From positions 14,644,347 through 14,708,346 of the forward strand of contig CAIIXF020000009.1 of NCBI GenBank assembly GCA_903813345.2: DNA of 64,000 bases, given 5' to 3'. The translations under genes were made by a program, and so were the position numbers. The stretch is from Owenia fusiformis (Eukaryota; Annelida; Polychaeta; Sabellida; Oweniidae). Position 1 is the first letter of the stretch. Each line of letters begins with the position of its first letter. Shown one piece after another: positions 1-12,174 of this stretch. The notes below the pieces were generated by a model. It had not been told where the DNA came from, made no database searches, and saw only the letters and a list, made by a program, of their open reading frames with translations.

Positions 1-606
1 ATTGGAATACCTCTATATATTTTTAGTCACATGGTATCTAATTGACCAATGAGAGAACGAGTATCACGGCATGGAAATAATACTCTCTTTTAGACACTTT
101 GAACAATATGTAGCAAATAATGCTTGAAGTGTTATTTGCAAGAGGTGTTATAGATACTCAATCATGTCCCAATTTGCGGGATTGGGCTGTCTGGATGGAA
201 CATGGAACAAATATGCAATGTTTTGGTTCAAATTCTAACAAGATGAATCTTAAATTTTTACAGCTTATGGCCCTCAAATTGCCACAAAACGGCATATTGT
301 TTCAATTTCTTCGTACCGGAAGATGTTCATATTTTCACTCCTTCTCATTTGAAGATACACCTAGTTGATTATTTCATTTTATACATGCTTAATGCATGAG
401 AGATTATCTTATTTTTGGACCACCCTGTATGATCTGGAGGCAAAGTTCTCTATAAAAATGCTTCAAAGTGGCAAAAAAGCCCCGGTCGACAATATTTTGT
501 CTATCCTGTGTTACTAACAATAGAAATTTTCCCCTTGTCCTCTGGGCAAAATTAATGATTGGTCAAATGTCATGAAAGATCAGTGATTCTCTGGCAGCAC
601 TTATTA
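1..606. other. Intergenic or intronic, no gene seen
   Basis: AT-rich sequence with no convincing coding exon on either strand. The motif CACCCTGTA near 413-421 matches the outer end of the CAGGGTG-type TIR elements found whole at 36022 and 53172, so an eroded end of such an element may lie here. Confidence 0.4.
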
Positions 607-3027
607 AACAAGGCATTAACATGACAAAATGTCACCACCTAGTTGCTCACAATATTATGAGTTCAAACTTAAGTCAGATTTGAATTTCTAAGAACTTGTA
701 AAGTCAAATTTGAACTTCTGAAAAGATGTAGATGATTTTGAAAAAAAAATTTGGTCAATTTGAAGCAAGTTGAAAACAGACCTTTTTGACCTTTTTTGAC
801 CTTGAGAAGGTCATTAAAGGTCAAATGTCAAATCTAAAGTCAGATTTGAATTTCTGAGAACATGTAGATGATTTTGAAAAAAAAAATTAGTCAATTTGAA
901 GCAAGTTGAAAAAAGACCTTTTTGACCTTTTTTGACCTTGAGAAGGTCATTGAAGGTCAAATGTCAAATCTAAAGTCAAATCTAAAGTCATATTTGAATT
1001 TCTGAGAACATGTAGATGATTTTGAAAAAAAATTTAGTCAATTTGAAGCAAGATGAAAAAATACCTTTTTGACCTTTTTGACATTGAGAAGGTCATTGAA
1101 GGTGAAATGTCAAATCTAAAGTCAGATTTGAATTTCTGAGAACATGTAGATGATTTTGAAAAAAAAATTTAGTCAATTTGAAGCAAGTTGAAAAAAGACC
1201 TTTTTTGACTTTGAGAAGGTCATTGAAGGTCAAATGTCAAATCTTAAGTCAAATCTAAAGTCAGATTTGAATTTCTGAGAACACTTAGATGATTTTGAAA
1301 ATTTTTTTTAGTCAATTTGAAGCAAGTTGAAAACAGACCTTTTTGACCTTTTTTGACCTTGAGAAGGTCATTAAAGGTCAAGTGTCAAATCTCAAGTCAG
1401 ATTTGAATTTCTGAGAACATGTAGATGATTTTGAAAAAAAAAATTAGTCAATTTGAAGCAAGTTGAAAAAAGACCTTTTTCACCTTTTTTGACCTTGAGA
1501 AGGTCATTGAAGGTCAAATGTCAAATCTAAAGTCATATTTGGATTTCTGAGATGATGTAGATGATTTTGAAAAAAAATTTAGTCAATTTGAAGCAAGATG
1601 AAAAAATACCTTTTTGACCTTTTTTGACATTGAGAAGGTCATTGAAGGTCAAATGTCAAATCTAAAGTCAGATTTGAATTTCTGAGAACATGTAGATGAT
1701 TTTGAAAAAAAAATTTAGTCAATTTGAAGCAAGTTGAAAAAAGACCTTTTTGACCTTTTTTGACTTTGAGAAGGTCATTGAAGGTCAAATGTCAAATCTT
1801 AAGTCAAATCTAAAGTCATATTTGAATTTCTGAGATGATGTAGATGATTTTGAAAAAAAATTTAGTCAATTTGAAGCAAGGTGAAAAAATACCTTTTTGA
1901 CCTTTTTTGACATTGAGAAGGTCATTGAAGGTCAAATGTCAAATCTAAAGTCAGATTTGAATTTCTGAGAACATGTAGATGATTTTGAAAATTTTTTTTA
2001 GTCAATTTGAAGCAAGTTGAAAACAGACCTTTTTGACCTTTTCTGACCTTGAGAAGGTCATTGAAGGTCAAATGTCAAATCTTAAGTCAAATCTTAAGTC
2101 AGATTCGAATTTCTGAGAACACGTAGATGATTTTGAAAAAAAAATTTAGTCAATTTGAAGCAAGTTGAAAACAGACCTTTTTTGACCTTGAGAAGGTCAT
2201 TGAAGGTCAAATGTCAAATCTTAAGTCAAATCTTAAGTAAGATTTGAATTTCTGAGAACACGTAGATGATTTTGAAAAAAAAATTTAGTCAATTTGAAGC
2301 AAGTTGAAAACAGACCTTTTTGACCTTTTTTGACCTTGAGAAGGTCATTGAAGGTCAAATGTCAAATCTAAAGTCAGATTTGAATTTCTGAGAACATGTA
2401 GATGATTTTGAAAAAAAAATTTAGTCAATTTGAAGCAAGTTGAAAACAGACCTTTTTGACCTTTTTTGACCTTGAGAAGGCCATTGAAGGTCAAATGTCA
2501 AATCTAGAGTCAGATTTGAAGGTCAAATGTCAAATCTAAAGTCAGATTTGAATTTCTGAGAACATGTAGATGATTTTGAAAAAAAATTTAGTCAATGTGA
2601 AGCAAGTTGAAAAAAGACCTTTTTGACCTTGAGAAGGTCATTGAAGGTCAAATGTCAAATCTAAAGTCATATTTGAACTTCTGAGAACATGTAGATGATT
2701 TAGAAAAAAATTGAAGTCAGTCTAAACAGTATTTGTTAAGTTATAGGAAGTTGTAAGAAGCAAGTTGAAAAAAGACCTTTTTGACCTTGAGAAGGTCATT
2801 GAAGGTCAAATGTCAAATCTAAAGTCATATTTGAACTTCTGAGAACATGTAGATGATTTAGAAAAAAATTGAAGTCAGTCTAAACAGTATTTGTTAAGTT
2901 ATAGGAAGTTGTAAGAAATTGTTACAGACGCCGGATGCCGGACGCCAACCGCCGGACGCCAACCACCAACCGCCGTCGCAAAAAAACGGAGACCATAACA
3001 ATATGTCACCACTTTTGGTGGTGACAT
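607..3027 (+). mobile_element. Element A, copy 1: tandem-repeat core with terminal hairpin
   Basis: The element opens with a short unique 5' part (AACAAGGCATTAACATGAC, then AAAATGTCACCACC). A long AT-rich tandem array follows, then a GC-richer 3' part (about 2925-2990, ACGCC/CCGCC repeats). It ends in a perfect hairpin with arms ATGTCACCAC (3003-3012) and GTGGTGACAT (3018-3027) around TTTTG. A second copy in reverse orientation at 30994-32242 shares both ends, which defines the boundaries. No protein is encoded. Tandem core plus 3' hairpin resembles non-autonomous Helentron/pearl-type elements of bivalves, but this class assignment is inference. Confidence 0.75.
655..2900 (+). repeat. AT-rich tandem array, unit roughly 110-170 bp
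   Basis: Core of element A. Each unit carries, in order, AGTCAGATTTGAATTTCTGA, GATGATTTTGAAAAAAA, GTCAATTTGAAGCAAG, one or two TTTTTTGACCTT blocks and GAGAAGGTCATTGAAGGTCA. Well over ten units are present. Length differences come from loss or gain of a TTTTGACC block and of an extra AAATCTTAAGTC segment. The last units, from about 2640, change to a variant with CAGTCTAAACAGTATTTG. Confidence 0.9.
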
Positions 3028-3376
3028 AATTAGAGAAAATATTCCACTAGCCCCTTGGACTTGTAGTATAGCTTGTGAAAGATGCACAAGTATTCATCTC
3101 AACAGAATGAAAAATCTTTGCATAACTATCTGATGCTATTACATCAGAATGTCAATAAATGTGAACCTAAATGCATGGGCTGTTAAACACAAATGAATAT
3201 TAACCTTTTCAAACTAAAAAATGACTTGTTTTAACGATCAACAAGAGACTTGCTAATTCATTTATTGCATGATAATAGGTTTATAATGTTAAGCTTTACT
3301 ATTTCATATTTGTAGATATGTACATGAACAATACAAATTTCCCGTTTACTAAAATGTTCTCATTGTTTATTCACAA

Positions 3377-3645
3377 TTATCCTACACTTAGTGTACTAAA
3401 TGTATAATAACATTAAAAAATAAATTTGATATTTATTGGCAAAATGAATAGCCGGAGGATATCGTAACGATATACTCCGGGCGGAGGATATCGTGACAAT
3501 ATACTCCGGAAACCCCAATATGCGGAGGATATTGTGACGATATACTCCGCTTGTTGATTTCCCGCCAAATTGACTCTATTTGGCATGGAATTCATTTTGC
3601 AATGATATTATACATTTAGTACACTCCTTGTAAGTGTAGGATAAT
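3377..3645. mobile_element. Small TIR element holding three tandem palindromes
   Basis: Terminal inverted repeats start TATCCTACACTTAGTGTACT on the left and mirror as AGTACACTCCTTGTAAGTGT on the right. Inside, 3452-3551 holds three successive imperfect palindromes of about 28 bp, each starting GGAGGATAT and closing ATATACTCC around a GTGAC/GTAAC centre. No coding potential. Probably a MITE. Confidence 0.65.
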
Positions 3646-3674
3646 AAGAACATCCTATGATTTTTTTCAGAATA

Positions 3675-3790
3675 TCATTTTAATCTACTCGGTGATATTG
3701 ATATATGCACTCGTTCGCTTCGCTCTCTCGTGCAGATATCAATATCACCTCGTAGATAAAAATGATATTCCTCAAAATCATAGGATATCC
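3675..3790. repeat. Palindromic ATATCAATA / GCTTCGCTC repeat
   Basis: Inverted ATATCAATATCAC-type arms surround CTCGTTCGCTTCGCTCTCTCGTG. A related arrangement is at about 45640-45790, with the same CATTCGCTTCGCTCACTCGTG centre, so this is a dispersed fold-back repeat. Confidence 0.5.
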
Positions 3791-4199
3791 TATAATTATC
3801 AGATGGTATACTGATGCATCCATATTAAGGCTGTCTTCGAAAACTAAATCCGCGATATTTGACCCCCTGCTACTGAGATATCGACAGTGTTCTAAAATCG
3901 GGAGCGAGAGCACACAAGAAGATTAATTCGTCGATATGTCGTGTCTACGTTGATATCGAAACCGTGGTTCCCAGCCCCAGTAAATAAAGTTCATAAAAAA
4001 GTTCACAAGAAAATCAAAGAATCAAAACCGTCCGGTCTTTCGGAATTTATCTGATATTAACGTTAATTAATTACTTTTCGAACCTATACTTTCTTTTTTC
4101 AAGTCCCATTGTTAAATATTGAATTATTACCGTGGTGTGGCGAGGATTCGTGCGAGAATAATCGAGGAAAAAAACCCAGAAAATGCTTTCTCTCCCATC

Positions 4200-4560
4200 T
4201 TGATCGTCGAGAGGTGTTTACCAGGCAAAGAGAGGTCTTACCTAATAGAGAGGATATTATCAGGCTAAGGGGGGTCTTTACCAGGCAAAGGTGTTTCACA
4301 TACTGAGTGAGGTATTAACTTGGAAAAGTAAGGAGGAGTTACTAGGGAGATGTGTTAACCAGGCATGGTGGGTGTTTACTAGGAAAGGTGGGCTGCTTAC
4401 TGAGGAGAGGTGTTAATCAGAAAGGGAGATGTGTTTACTAGGTAGTGGTATTCACCTGGGAGAGTAAGGTGTTTACTATACAGTGGTGTTTACCAGGCAG
4501 AGTAAGGTGTTTACTAAGCAGAAGTAAGAAGTGTTATTAAGCAGAGGTGTTTGAAGACAG
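4200..4560 (+). repeat. Degenerate minisatellite, GTGTTTACCAGGCAGAG-like
   Basis: Irregular repetition of GGTGTTTACCAGGCAAAG and close variants at spacings of roughly 20-35 bp. The short open frames on both strands here follow the repeat and show no protein similarity. Confidence 0.55.
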
Positions 4561-4637
4561 ATTGAAGTGCTTAATAGGGAGAGTTGCCAGACATTTAAAA
4601 ATGAGTGTCTGTCTTTGAAACTCAAACTACAGTTTAA

Positions 4638-4928
4638 CCTCTTGACTACCCAGAGTGACGAGATTTCTCGTCACCTCAGAAATGACCTTGAAACCCAGAA
4701 TGACAAGATAATTAGTCATAAAAATGTTCACTAAAATTGCTTTCATTTGAGCAATTTTCATCCAATTTACACAAAAACATTTTTAAATGTGTAGAAATGA
4801 TCTCTGCAGTCTAATTTTACTAAAATAAAATGAGCATCACCTGTTGTGTATGTAGTAAAATATCAAAAGCTGGGAAAAATGAAAAATTCTCTGGTTTCAA
4901 CCAATTTTAGAACCTGGGATTCAAGAGG
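4638..4928. mobile_element. piggyBac-type MITE with TTAA duplication
   Basis: TIRs CCTCTTGACTACCCAG and CTGGGATTCAAGAGG are flanked by TTAA on both sides (4634-4637, 4929-4932). TTAA target duplication is the piggyBac signature. A small hairpin with arms TGACGAGA and TCTCGTCA lies just inside the left end. At 291 bp there is no transposase. Confidence 0.75.
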
Positions 4929-6068
4929 TTAAACTACAGTGTTACTTATGACTTACATAGGTAGGTAAAGATGGTACATGCAGATGCTAACTATAAGATT
5001 ATATATGGCCATGGCGGCTATAATATCTCCAGGACAAAGACAAATGGACAAGTGATTTACGACTGCAATTTAAAGGTACAAACTTCAACATAAGTTAAAC
5101 TGAAGGATGCTTGGCTAAAGTAGACCAAACATGATATCTAGATGTACACCATACTAGAGCCTTTCACTGTCTTCATATAGGAAATAAGCAGTGATTATAA
5201 CTGAGCTATGATCCATTGATCCTACCATCTCATCCAATCACTGAACAATAGATAGTTACACAATACTTGATGTGTACAAATAGCAGTAACTGGGTATTGA
5301 AAATAAAGAGAGATGACGCAAAGACAGTTATTACAATCTTGAAAATATAAGCAAAAAGTGTTTGGTATACTTAAGTCAAGACCTATACAACTGAGGAAAT
5401 AGGATAAAGAAAACTAATTATTACAGTCTTAATAGCTGCAAGAATTTTAATAATAAAACAGTAAGTATATAGAATGCAATTATGCAACATGTTATACTAC
5501 AGTAAAACCTCTAAACTTGAACACCCATATTATAAGATGAACATTTCAATATTCACATACCTCACTGTTCTGATCAATTAAGTGTACAGACTATAATTTT
5601 ATATTTAATGAGTAAGACATAATTATGTTTCTTCATCTAGCAAAAAAGTCAGTGTAATTGCCTCCTTTTACCTCAAAGATTACAAATTTGAAATTTCCCT
5701 TTTGTAGTCAGTTGTTCTAGTGATCTAATTCTGAAAGATTTTTACTAGCGGTTTCATTTATATCTGAATTTTCATTATTTCATCAAAATAACCTAAAAGT
5801 TATAAAACTAAATATGAAGCAAAAGTTCACAGCAATCTGCAACACGTTATCAGCTTGGTCATATAATCTGAGGAACCAAATCCATCAACCAATGTTTGAG
5901 TTATATCAAAGATTACATTTTTTAACAAAATATGGAGGCTATTTTGAAATAAGTGGCCATATTAAATATGTCTCCTTAGGCACTAAGTAGAGGACCAAAT
6001 TCTATGAGTGGTATTTAAGTTTTCAAATACTATACTTTTTATTTAACAGCCATCTTTAGATTTCTTCT

Positions 6069-6444
6069 ACCCTGCGTGCAGAGTCTAGTTAAACTACACT
6101 CTGCCTAGTAGAGACCATATTACAGTTTAGTAGCCCCGCCCCCACGACGGGTACCGGTGACAGTTTGCGTAATAAATAACTTTTGACCTACGCGCTGACC
6201 TCTCTTCCACCAATCTGCGAGCTTGAAGAAACACACGCCAAATGCGTTCTAATTAAATATGCGCATGTCATTGGTCAATTCCGGGCTCAACGATGACGTC
6301 AGAAGGAATGACCATATATAGAACGTCGGTCAATTTTAGCCGACGAACACTGATTGGCGCTGTGAGTTCACAGGTTTATTTTAGTTTGAAAGAGTGAGGA
6401 CGAAACTCTCTTTTAAGAAGTGAAGTCAAACGAATGCAAAGGGT
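6069..6444. mobile_element. TIR element with 11 bp flanking repeat and promoter-like interior
   Basis: Flanked on both sides by AGATTTCTTCT (6058-6068, 6445-6455). Ends are ACCCTGCGTGCA and TGCAAAGGGT. The interior is GC-richer than its surroundings and holds a full CRE palindrome TGACGTCA (6294-6301) followed about 12 bp later by TATATA. The long target duplication suggests a Mutator-like or similar DNA transposon. No coding region. Confidence 0.55.
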
Positions 6445-7278
6445 AGATTTCTTCTTCAGCAGAGCTCCTATGTCCCAAAGGCATCAGCATATAAAATTTG
6501 AACCAAAACCATCAACTGTCACTTGAGTTTTTTATGAATAATAGAATTAAAGGATCAATGGTAACCACTTTGAATTTAGTGGCTATTTTGTGTATGATAC
6601 CTAATAATAATAAGGAAATTTTGAAAATAGAAGTGCATATGTACTCCATACTACATAGCAACGCAATAGGCACTGAAACCTACTTTCACTTTTGGCCCAA
6701 ATAGATGTAGTACTATAAATTACAATAAGTAATGCAAGGATTTATTTGTCAACAGCCTTTTCTGTTATCTAAGTTCAATCCATTATTATCTACAAAATAT
6801 TAAGATATCGTCAAATAATATAATTTCCAGTTTATTATGTTTATCAACACAGAGTGTTAAGAAATACATGCAGGACATATCCAATGCATTTTTCCAATAC
6901 ATTTATGAGATCATAACAATACTAGATGTAAGAAATAATGCAAAAATAATTTGTATCCTAAAGTTATCTTCATCATGGCAGTAAACAGATTATAAAAGTG
7001 GCAATTTCAAAATCTTTCAAACATTTGCTTGCCTTTCTGTTTTTTAATTTTATTTTGAACAGTATTGGTTTTTCATACTTCTATTCACATAATGTAAACA
7101 TGCAGAAAATGTTACTGAATAATTCATATATCTGTAAAAGTTGAATTATAATGACAAATAATCAATTGATGATTATTCCTTTTTTATTATGATATGACCT
7201 ATAATTACCACCTTCCCTGGCCTGTTCTAGGGGTATAAGTGTAAGTTTAGAAGGCTTTTATCTTACTATATTTACCTG

Positions 7279-7630
7279 AGGGGTTATTCATCAAGCTATC
7301 GCAGTAACTGCGACTACGACCTATTCTTTAACAAATCGCAGTCTGCGATGTCCCTGTGACCAGTCACAGTGATTACCACCTGTACGTGCTTGTAGAATTA
7401 GAATTTCTATATAATTTCATAAAGAAATTCAATAAATTCAAGACATTTTTCTTGAACTAAAATCACTGCGACTGGGTATCACCGGTCGCTTAAATTTGGG
7501 CCATTTTAGGGGTATTTCACTGCGACGTCACAGAAAATTCTACCGATCGCAGTCGCACAAGATTGCTAAAAAGGGCCCTTGCGACATCGCAGGCTTGCGA
7601 CGTGTTTTGATAGCTTGATGAATGACCCCT
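7279..7630. mobile_element. Harbinger-like MITE
   Basis: TIRs AGGGGTTATTCATCAAGCTA and TAGCTTGATGAATGACCCCT are flanked by CTG on each side (7276-7278, 7631-7633). A 3 bp CWG-type duplication fits the PIF/Harbinger superfamily. The interior carries repeated CTGCGA/TCGCAG words. Confidence 0.65.
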
Positions 7631-9666
7631 CTGAGCAATATGTGACGTCATAGTGGCGGGCCAATAATGGATTAACAACACGGCAATGTTCCCCAGGAAA
7701 TTAGATATCATTAAGTGCGTATAATTTTCGTTCAGTGGCAGTCCATTCTTGCTATTTTAGCCTTGGACATAAGGGTGGTAATAATACTAGTAACATCATT
7801 TCTGCTGGCAGAATAGTGAAATATTGGACCTTGAATATTTCACTATATTGCCCTTTGAAATGTTGTTATTGTACTATTAATGTAATCATTTAACACTTTG
7901 AAAATTGATATTTGCAATAGAAGTTCTTCATTACATTAGTTACGAAGTGGTTATTAATATTGTTACCCAGACATCAAGAGAAAAAAAAATCTATTCAAAC
8001 ATTGTCTTTACATTTAACCAAACAGTCACAGCAGATCTGTAAAGTTATGGTTAAGGTCATTTAAGTATGCACTGAAATATTTTTTAACATGTCAGAGCCA
8101 CATTGGAAAATGAGAAGGGCTTCTTAGCGATCAGATTTACCTGATAGTTAAAGATTTTTGAGACACAGCAATAGCACTTTTTTTAGAAGCTTTTATATGT
8201 CATGTTCAATACATTCACTAACATGAAAGATTTACATTGATTCATAGTTTGTTAAAGTCATTCAATATTGATTTTTTTATAGAATCACCCAATTCTCCAA
8301 AGTAAATAAGAGTCTGAATATTTTTTGTTGAAATTTGCTTATTCTATACAAAGCAATATTTGTTGTACCAGGTTATATATGAATACTTAACTGACTAATC
8401 TTAAAGGCCCTGTGTAAAATTTGAAAATATAGTTTAATCTTTAGTAGAGACATTTTCTAAAAAATGTATGACTTTAAGAAAAAGTTGTTTCATCTTATAG
8501 TTTTCAAATATTTGAATTTCCTGCCATTAATAAACAAAAGGTAAGCTTTTTAGATCATCAAGTACAACAAAGCATTTTTTTAAAGTTTGTGATGTCATGC
8601 AGAGAATATACTTTATTGTCACTCAGGGGGCAAATCATTTTTCAAAATTGTCATTTAAACTTTCAAAATAAAGCAATATTATTACCCTATCTAGGTTGAA
8701 AATAGAGTTTAACCATGTTTTAAATATGTATCATTAGATTCATTGAGAACTGAAATTTTAAATGCTTTTTTCTCTGAACCACTTTTCTGCACTCATGAGT
8801 TAATTTGTTACATAATTTTTCCAATCTATTTTCTTAACTTGTTTGACACAAAATAGGTCTAAGGATGCACACTATGCATAGATGTAATTTATTGCTGAAC
8901 TATGTGTTTGCATGAAAACTAAAATTTTATTTGAAATAAATTCACAATTTTTGGAAGTCCTTCAAAATCAACTTTTTGAAATTGAAGTTTCACATAGCAC
9001 ATTTTGATAATATTGGGAAAGAACTATAATATAAGCCAAAATGGTTTAAACTTTATATGGGGCCTTTGATGCAATAAAACTGCTAACGACAGAACATAAA
9101 AAAAGTACAAAAAATTGTAAGGAGAAATAAACCAAAGTATTTACCATTATGTTTCCCTAGCAATATTTCTATTATGTTTTCATTATGACCCCCTCAAATA
9201 CCCCAGAAATTTCAAACTTCAATTTTGAAATTCTAGTTCAAAAGGTGTTTCACTTAGAGGGGTTTTACTGTATAAATAGAATTGGCATATTTGCATTACC
9301 TTATAGAATGCAGTCGTGAACACTTACAAGGGTACATCTGACAAAAACTAATCCTCTAATGGAACTCCTCACTGGATAGCATCATTACAGATCCATAATT
9401 AAAGTGGAAAAATCAATACATTCTGATTACACATCTTAAAGCATACACTTATTTGCTAGCACGCTAGGGTGGATAACAAAAAGACAGAGCTGAAATTCTT
9501 ATCAAAGACCAATTGTAATATGATGTTTATTAACTAAAACTTCAAAGAGTTCTAGCCATTGACTGCATTAATGAAGAATTATTTTCAATAATTGGACATT
9601 GATTGTGTGACAGTGAATATAATATACAGATCAGCTAATAACCATTATAGGAGTCTATTACTGGAG

Positions 9667-11169
9667 ATGTATCGGTTCACATTGAGGAGGTTAATATGGT
9701 TATGCGGTCTCAGCTTCTTGCTTTTCCAGTTCTCGGCCATTCTAACACGTCTCTCTACAGACGAGCCAGTGATTTCAACACATCAAAAACAGCTAATGGA
9801 TACCACATCAAAAATGAATCCCATAGAAAATCCCCAAGATAAAAAGAACATTCCTAAGATAAAGGATGATGTTAAAATTGAAAGCAATGGTCAGATTCAG
9901 AACAACGATATTATTAAAAAGCCCATTGCTGATAGCCAGAAAAATAGCAAAGAAACAGCTATGAACCCTCCTAAATCAGAAGATATCTCTAAACAATGCC
10001 CTGTTGATTCAAGCCTGACATTCGCAAAGACAGATTTCTGGCAACAGCTTCAAACATCTGCTAAAGATTCCAAATTCTACATATTTTCAGCATATATGGA
10101 TATGTTATGGCGTAAAAGTGAGCGTTATGTGCGACTTGTAGGTACAACAACAACTTCATTCCATGCTGAGACATTCTGTAAGTTATGGTATAGTGATGGT
10201 AAGACAGAGACAGTGCCCTCTATAAACAATGCAATAAAAGAAAACTGGGGTATGCAATACAGTGCATATTTTTACCTTTGCACCTTACCAAATAAGGAGA
10301 CTCCATGTGCTGTGTCAATACTCAGCGGGAGAGACAGTCCCCCACTTAATATACTCCCAGTGCATAACAATGAGTTCAACATTGGTCTAACTAAAGGGGA
10401 GTTTGGATTATGTGTTAAGCCTCTACATTATGAATATACCAAATACCTACAGTTTGTGGAGTTTATTGAACTACAGCAGATCCTAGGAGTGGAGCATTTC
10501 ACATTCTATCTGAACACTGTCAGTGAAAATATGACCAAAATATTAACTTATTATGAAAAGAAGGGAATAATTGATGTGCTTCCTTGGAAAATAGATATCA
10601 AGTCTCAGAAAGAGGTTAGAACTGAGAATATGTTTGCTGCATTAAATGATTGTTTGTTGAGGTACAGATATCGCTTCAAATATGTTCTTATGATTGATCT
10701 TGATGAATACATTATACCATATGAACACAACACCCTAAACTCTATGATGTCAGACATACACTTAAGCCATAGAGATGCCTCATTTATATTTCGCAATGGA
10801 TTCTTCTATCTACAACACCCAGATGACATGACAATCCCAGATAATCCTCCATTATCAACTCTTCGTAAAACAACACGATTAATCAAACTGCATCCTCACA
10901 ACCAACGCTCAAAGTACATTGTAGACCCCTTAGGAGTGGCAGAGGTTGGCAACCACTTTGTCTGGTCCCATATATCAGGCTACACAACTAAGCTTGTCAG
11001 TGATAAGATAGCATTCACCCATCACTACAGGATATGTGAATTTGGAGGAGATGATTGTGTGAAACTACCACACACAACAGACAGAAGAGCTCATTACTTT
11101 GCTAGCAAACTTCTACCAAGAGTAAAACAAGTGTTTATTAATCTAGAATTTCATTGGTTACTGAATTAA
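9667..11169 (+). CDS. Glycosyltransferase family 92 protein (DUF23), intronless
   Basis: A single 500-codon exon. GT92 enzymes are Golgi type II membrane proteins that add galactose to glycans; the acceptor here is unknown. The ATG at 9667 is chosen because it places a short basic stretch and one hydrophobic segment (about residues 8-26) at the N-terminus, as expected for a signal anchor. A Lys/Asn/Ser-rich stem follows to about residue 130. The GT92 domain spans roughly 246-470: FGLCVKPL at 246, the metal-binding D-x-D in IDLDEYIIP at 344-346, and a late FTHHYR near 450. A possible AATAAA lies 15 bp after the stop. It stands on the strand opposite COPS3 and may sit inside a COPS3 intron. Lack of introns suggests a retrogene or an intronless GT92 expansion. 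Family call firm; specificity unknown. Confidence 0.9.
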   Translation: MYRFTLRRLIWLCGLSFLLFQFSAILTRLSTDEPVISTHQKQLMDTTSKMNPIENPQDKKNIPKIKDDVKIESNGQIQNNDIIKKPIADSQKNSKETAMNPPKSEDISKQCPVDSSLTFAKTDFWQQLQTSAKDSKFYIFSAYMDMLWRKSERYVRLVGTTTTSFHAETFCKLWYSDGKTETVPSINNAIKENWGMQYSAYFYLCTLPNKETPCAVSILSGRDSPPLNILPVHNNEFNIGLTKGEFGLCVKPLHYEYTKYLQFVEFIELQQILGVEHFTFYLNTVSENMTKILTYYEKKGIIDVLPWKIDIKSQKEVRTENMFAALNDCLLRYRYRFKYVLMIDLDEYIIPYEHNTLNSMMSDIHLSHRDASFIFRNGFFYLQHPDDMTIPDNPPLSTLRKTTRLIKLHPHNQRSKYIVDPLGVAEVGNHFVWSHISGYTTKLVSDKIAFTHHYRICEFGGDDCVKLPHTTDRRAHYFASKLLPRVKQVFINLEFHWLLN

Positions 11170-12174
11170 ATTTGTCTTGCAGCAAATAAACAACAGGTAC
11201 GTACTTGTAGTCACATTGGGCATATGTTTATAAAGTACAAACAATATTTGGCTAACAGTATTTGAGTTATGGTTTGTTTGTTCAAATTGATTGTTTACTT
11301 TTCGAGACATTATTGTTGACCTAAACACTTAACTGCCTAAAAAGTGTTATTTCAACAATGAATGTGGTTTCACCATATGAATTGTTGTGGAGGATTTCAA
11401 ATTAGCCACCAATGTGTTGGCAGCAGCAGACAGATAGACAGACAGATGGATTAACAGCAGGACATACAGACAAGTGGTTGATAATCAGTGTAGTCATTAA
11501 CGGCCTTCCCGGCAGATATTGTCCCGTAGATTGAGCCCCGGTTCCGCAATGTTTGCAAAAGCGCCGGTCATTTGGACCAGCATGATATTTAATCGCCTAC
11601 CTAGCAGTAGAATTCATGTCCGTGCTGTTATTCTCCTAATAATTTGAGTTGTCGATGATTAAATCGCCAGATTTAAGTTATTTACAAGAATTCATAAAAA
11701 AAGAGATTATACAAAATAAATGCGACAGGAAGTTTGTTCCGGGTTGGAATAAGCAATTTGATTGGGTTATCTATAATACACAAACTAAAAAACTGTTTTG
11801 TTAAATATGCAGGGCCATGTATAAGCCATTCTATTCAAGTGAAAACAACACTGCTAATAAATTCAGGCAATACAGCCAGGGAACTCTTGTGCAAGGTTAT
11901 AATAACTTTAAAGTATCCATACTTAAAGAGCATGACACCTCCCTGGGCCACAAAAATGTTCTTTATTGTTTAACAAGATTTTGATTGACCAGTAACATTT
12001 CATACGGACCAGGGACTTTTTTGAGGTGCTAGTCATTTTGATCAGCCTATTTTGATACGGACCAATCAACTTTGATGCTCAACAGGTCTGTATGACAAGT
12101 CTCTTTTTCCCCCTTAATGACTACACTGTTGATAACAATAGCTGAAACCATGTGAGGTATAAAGTGATACTTAC
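11170..12174. other. Non-coding, no gene seen
   Basis: Sequence between the GT92 stop and the nearest COPS3 exon. I searched it for the missing C-terminal COPS3 exons (the end of the PCI domain and the acidic tail) on the minus strand and saw none. Confidence 0.5.

Larger units (their letters stand above)
5500..9270. mobile_element. Possible Tigger/pogo-like element, decayed
   Basis: Both ends are TA-flanked and read CAGTAAAACC inward: left CAGTAAAACCTCTAAACTTG, right the complement of GAGGGGTTTTACTG. Such ends are typical of pogo/Tigger elements, and a shorter one is at 44244. No transposase frame survives in the 3.8 kb between. The two ends may therefore belong to separate insertions. Smaller elements at 6069 and 7279 lie inside. 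Confidence 0.35.

Noticed and set aside
607..2900. Centromeric satellite
   Set aside because: The array has unique element ends and a second, inverted copy 30 kb away, so it belongs to a dispersed mobile element.
3452..3551. CRISPR-like array
   Set aside because: Units are palindromes separated by very short, non-unique gaps inside a TIR element in animal DNA.
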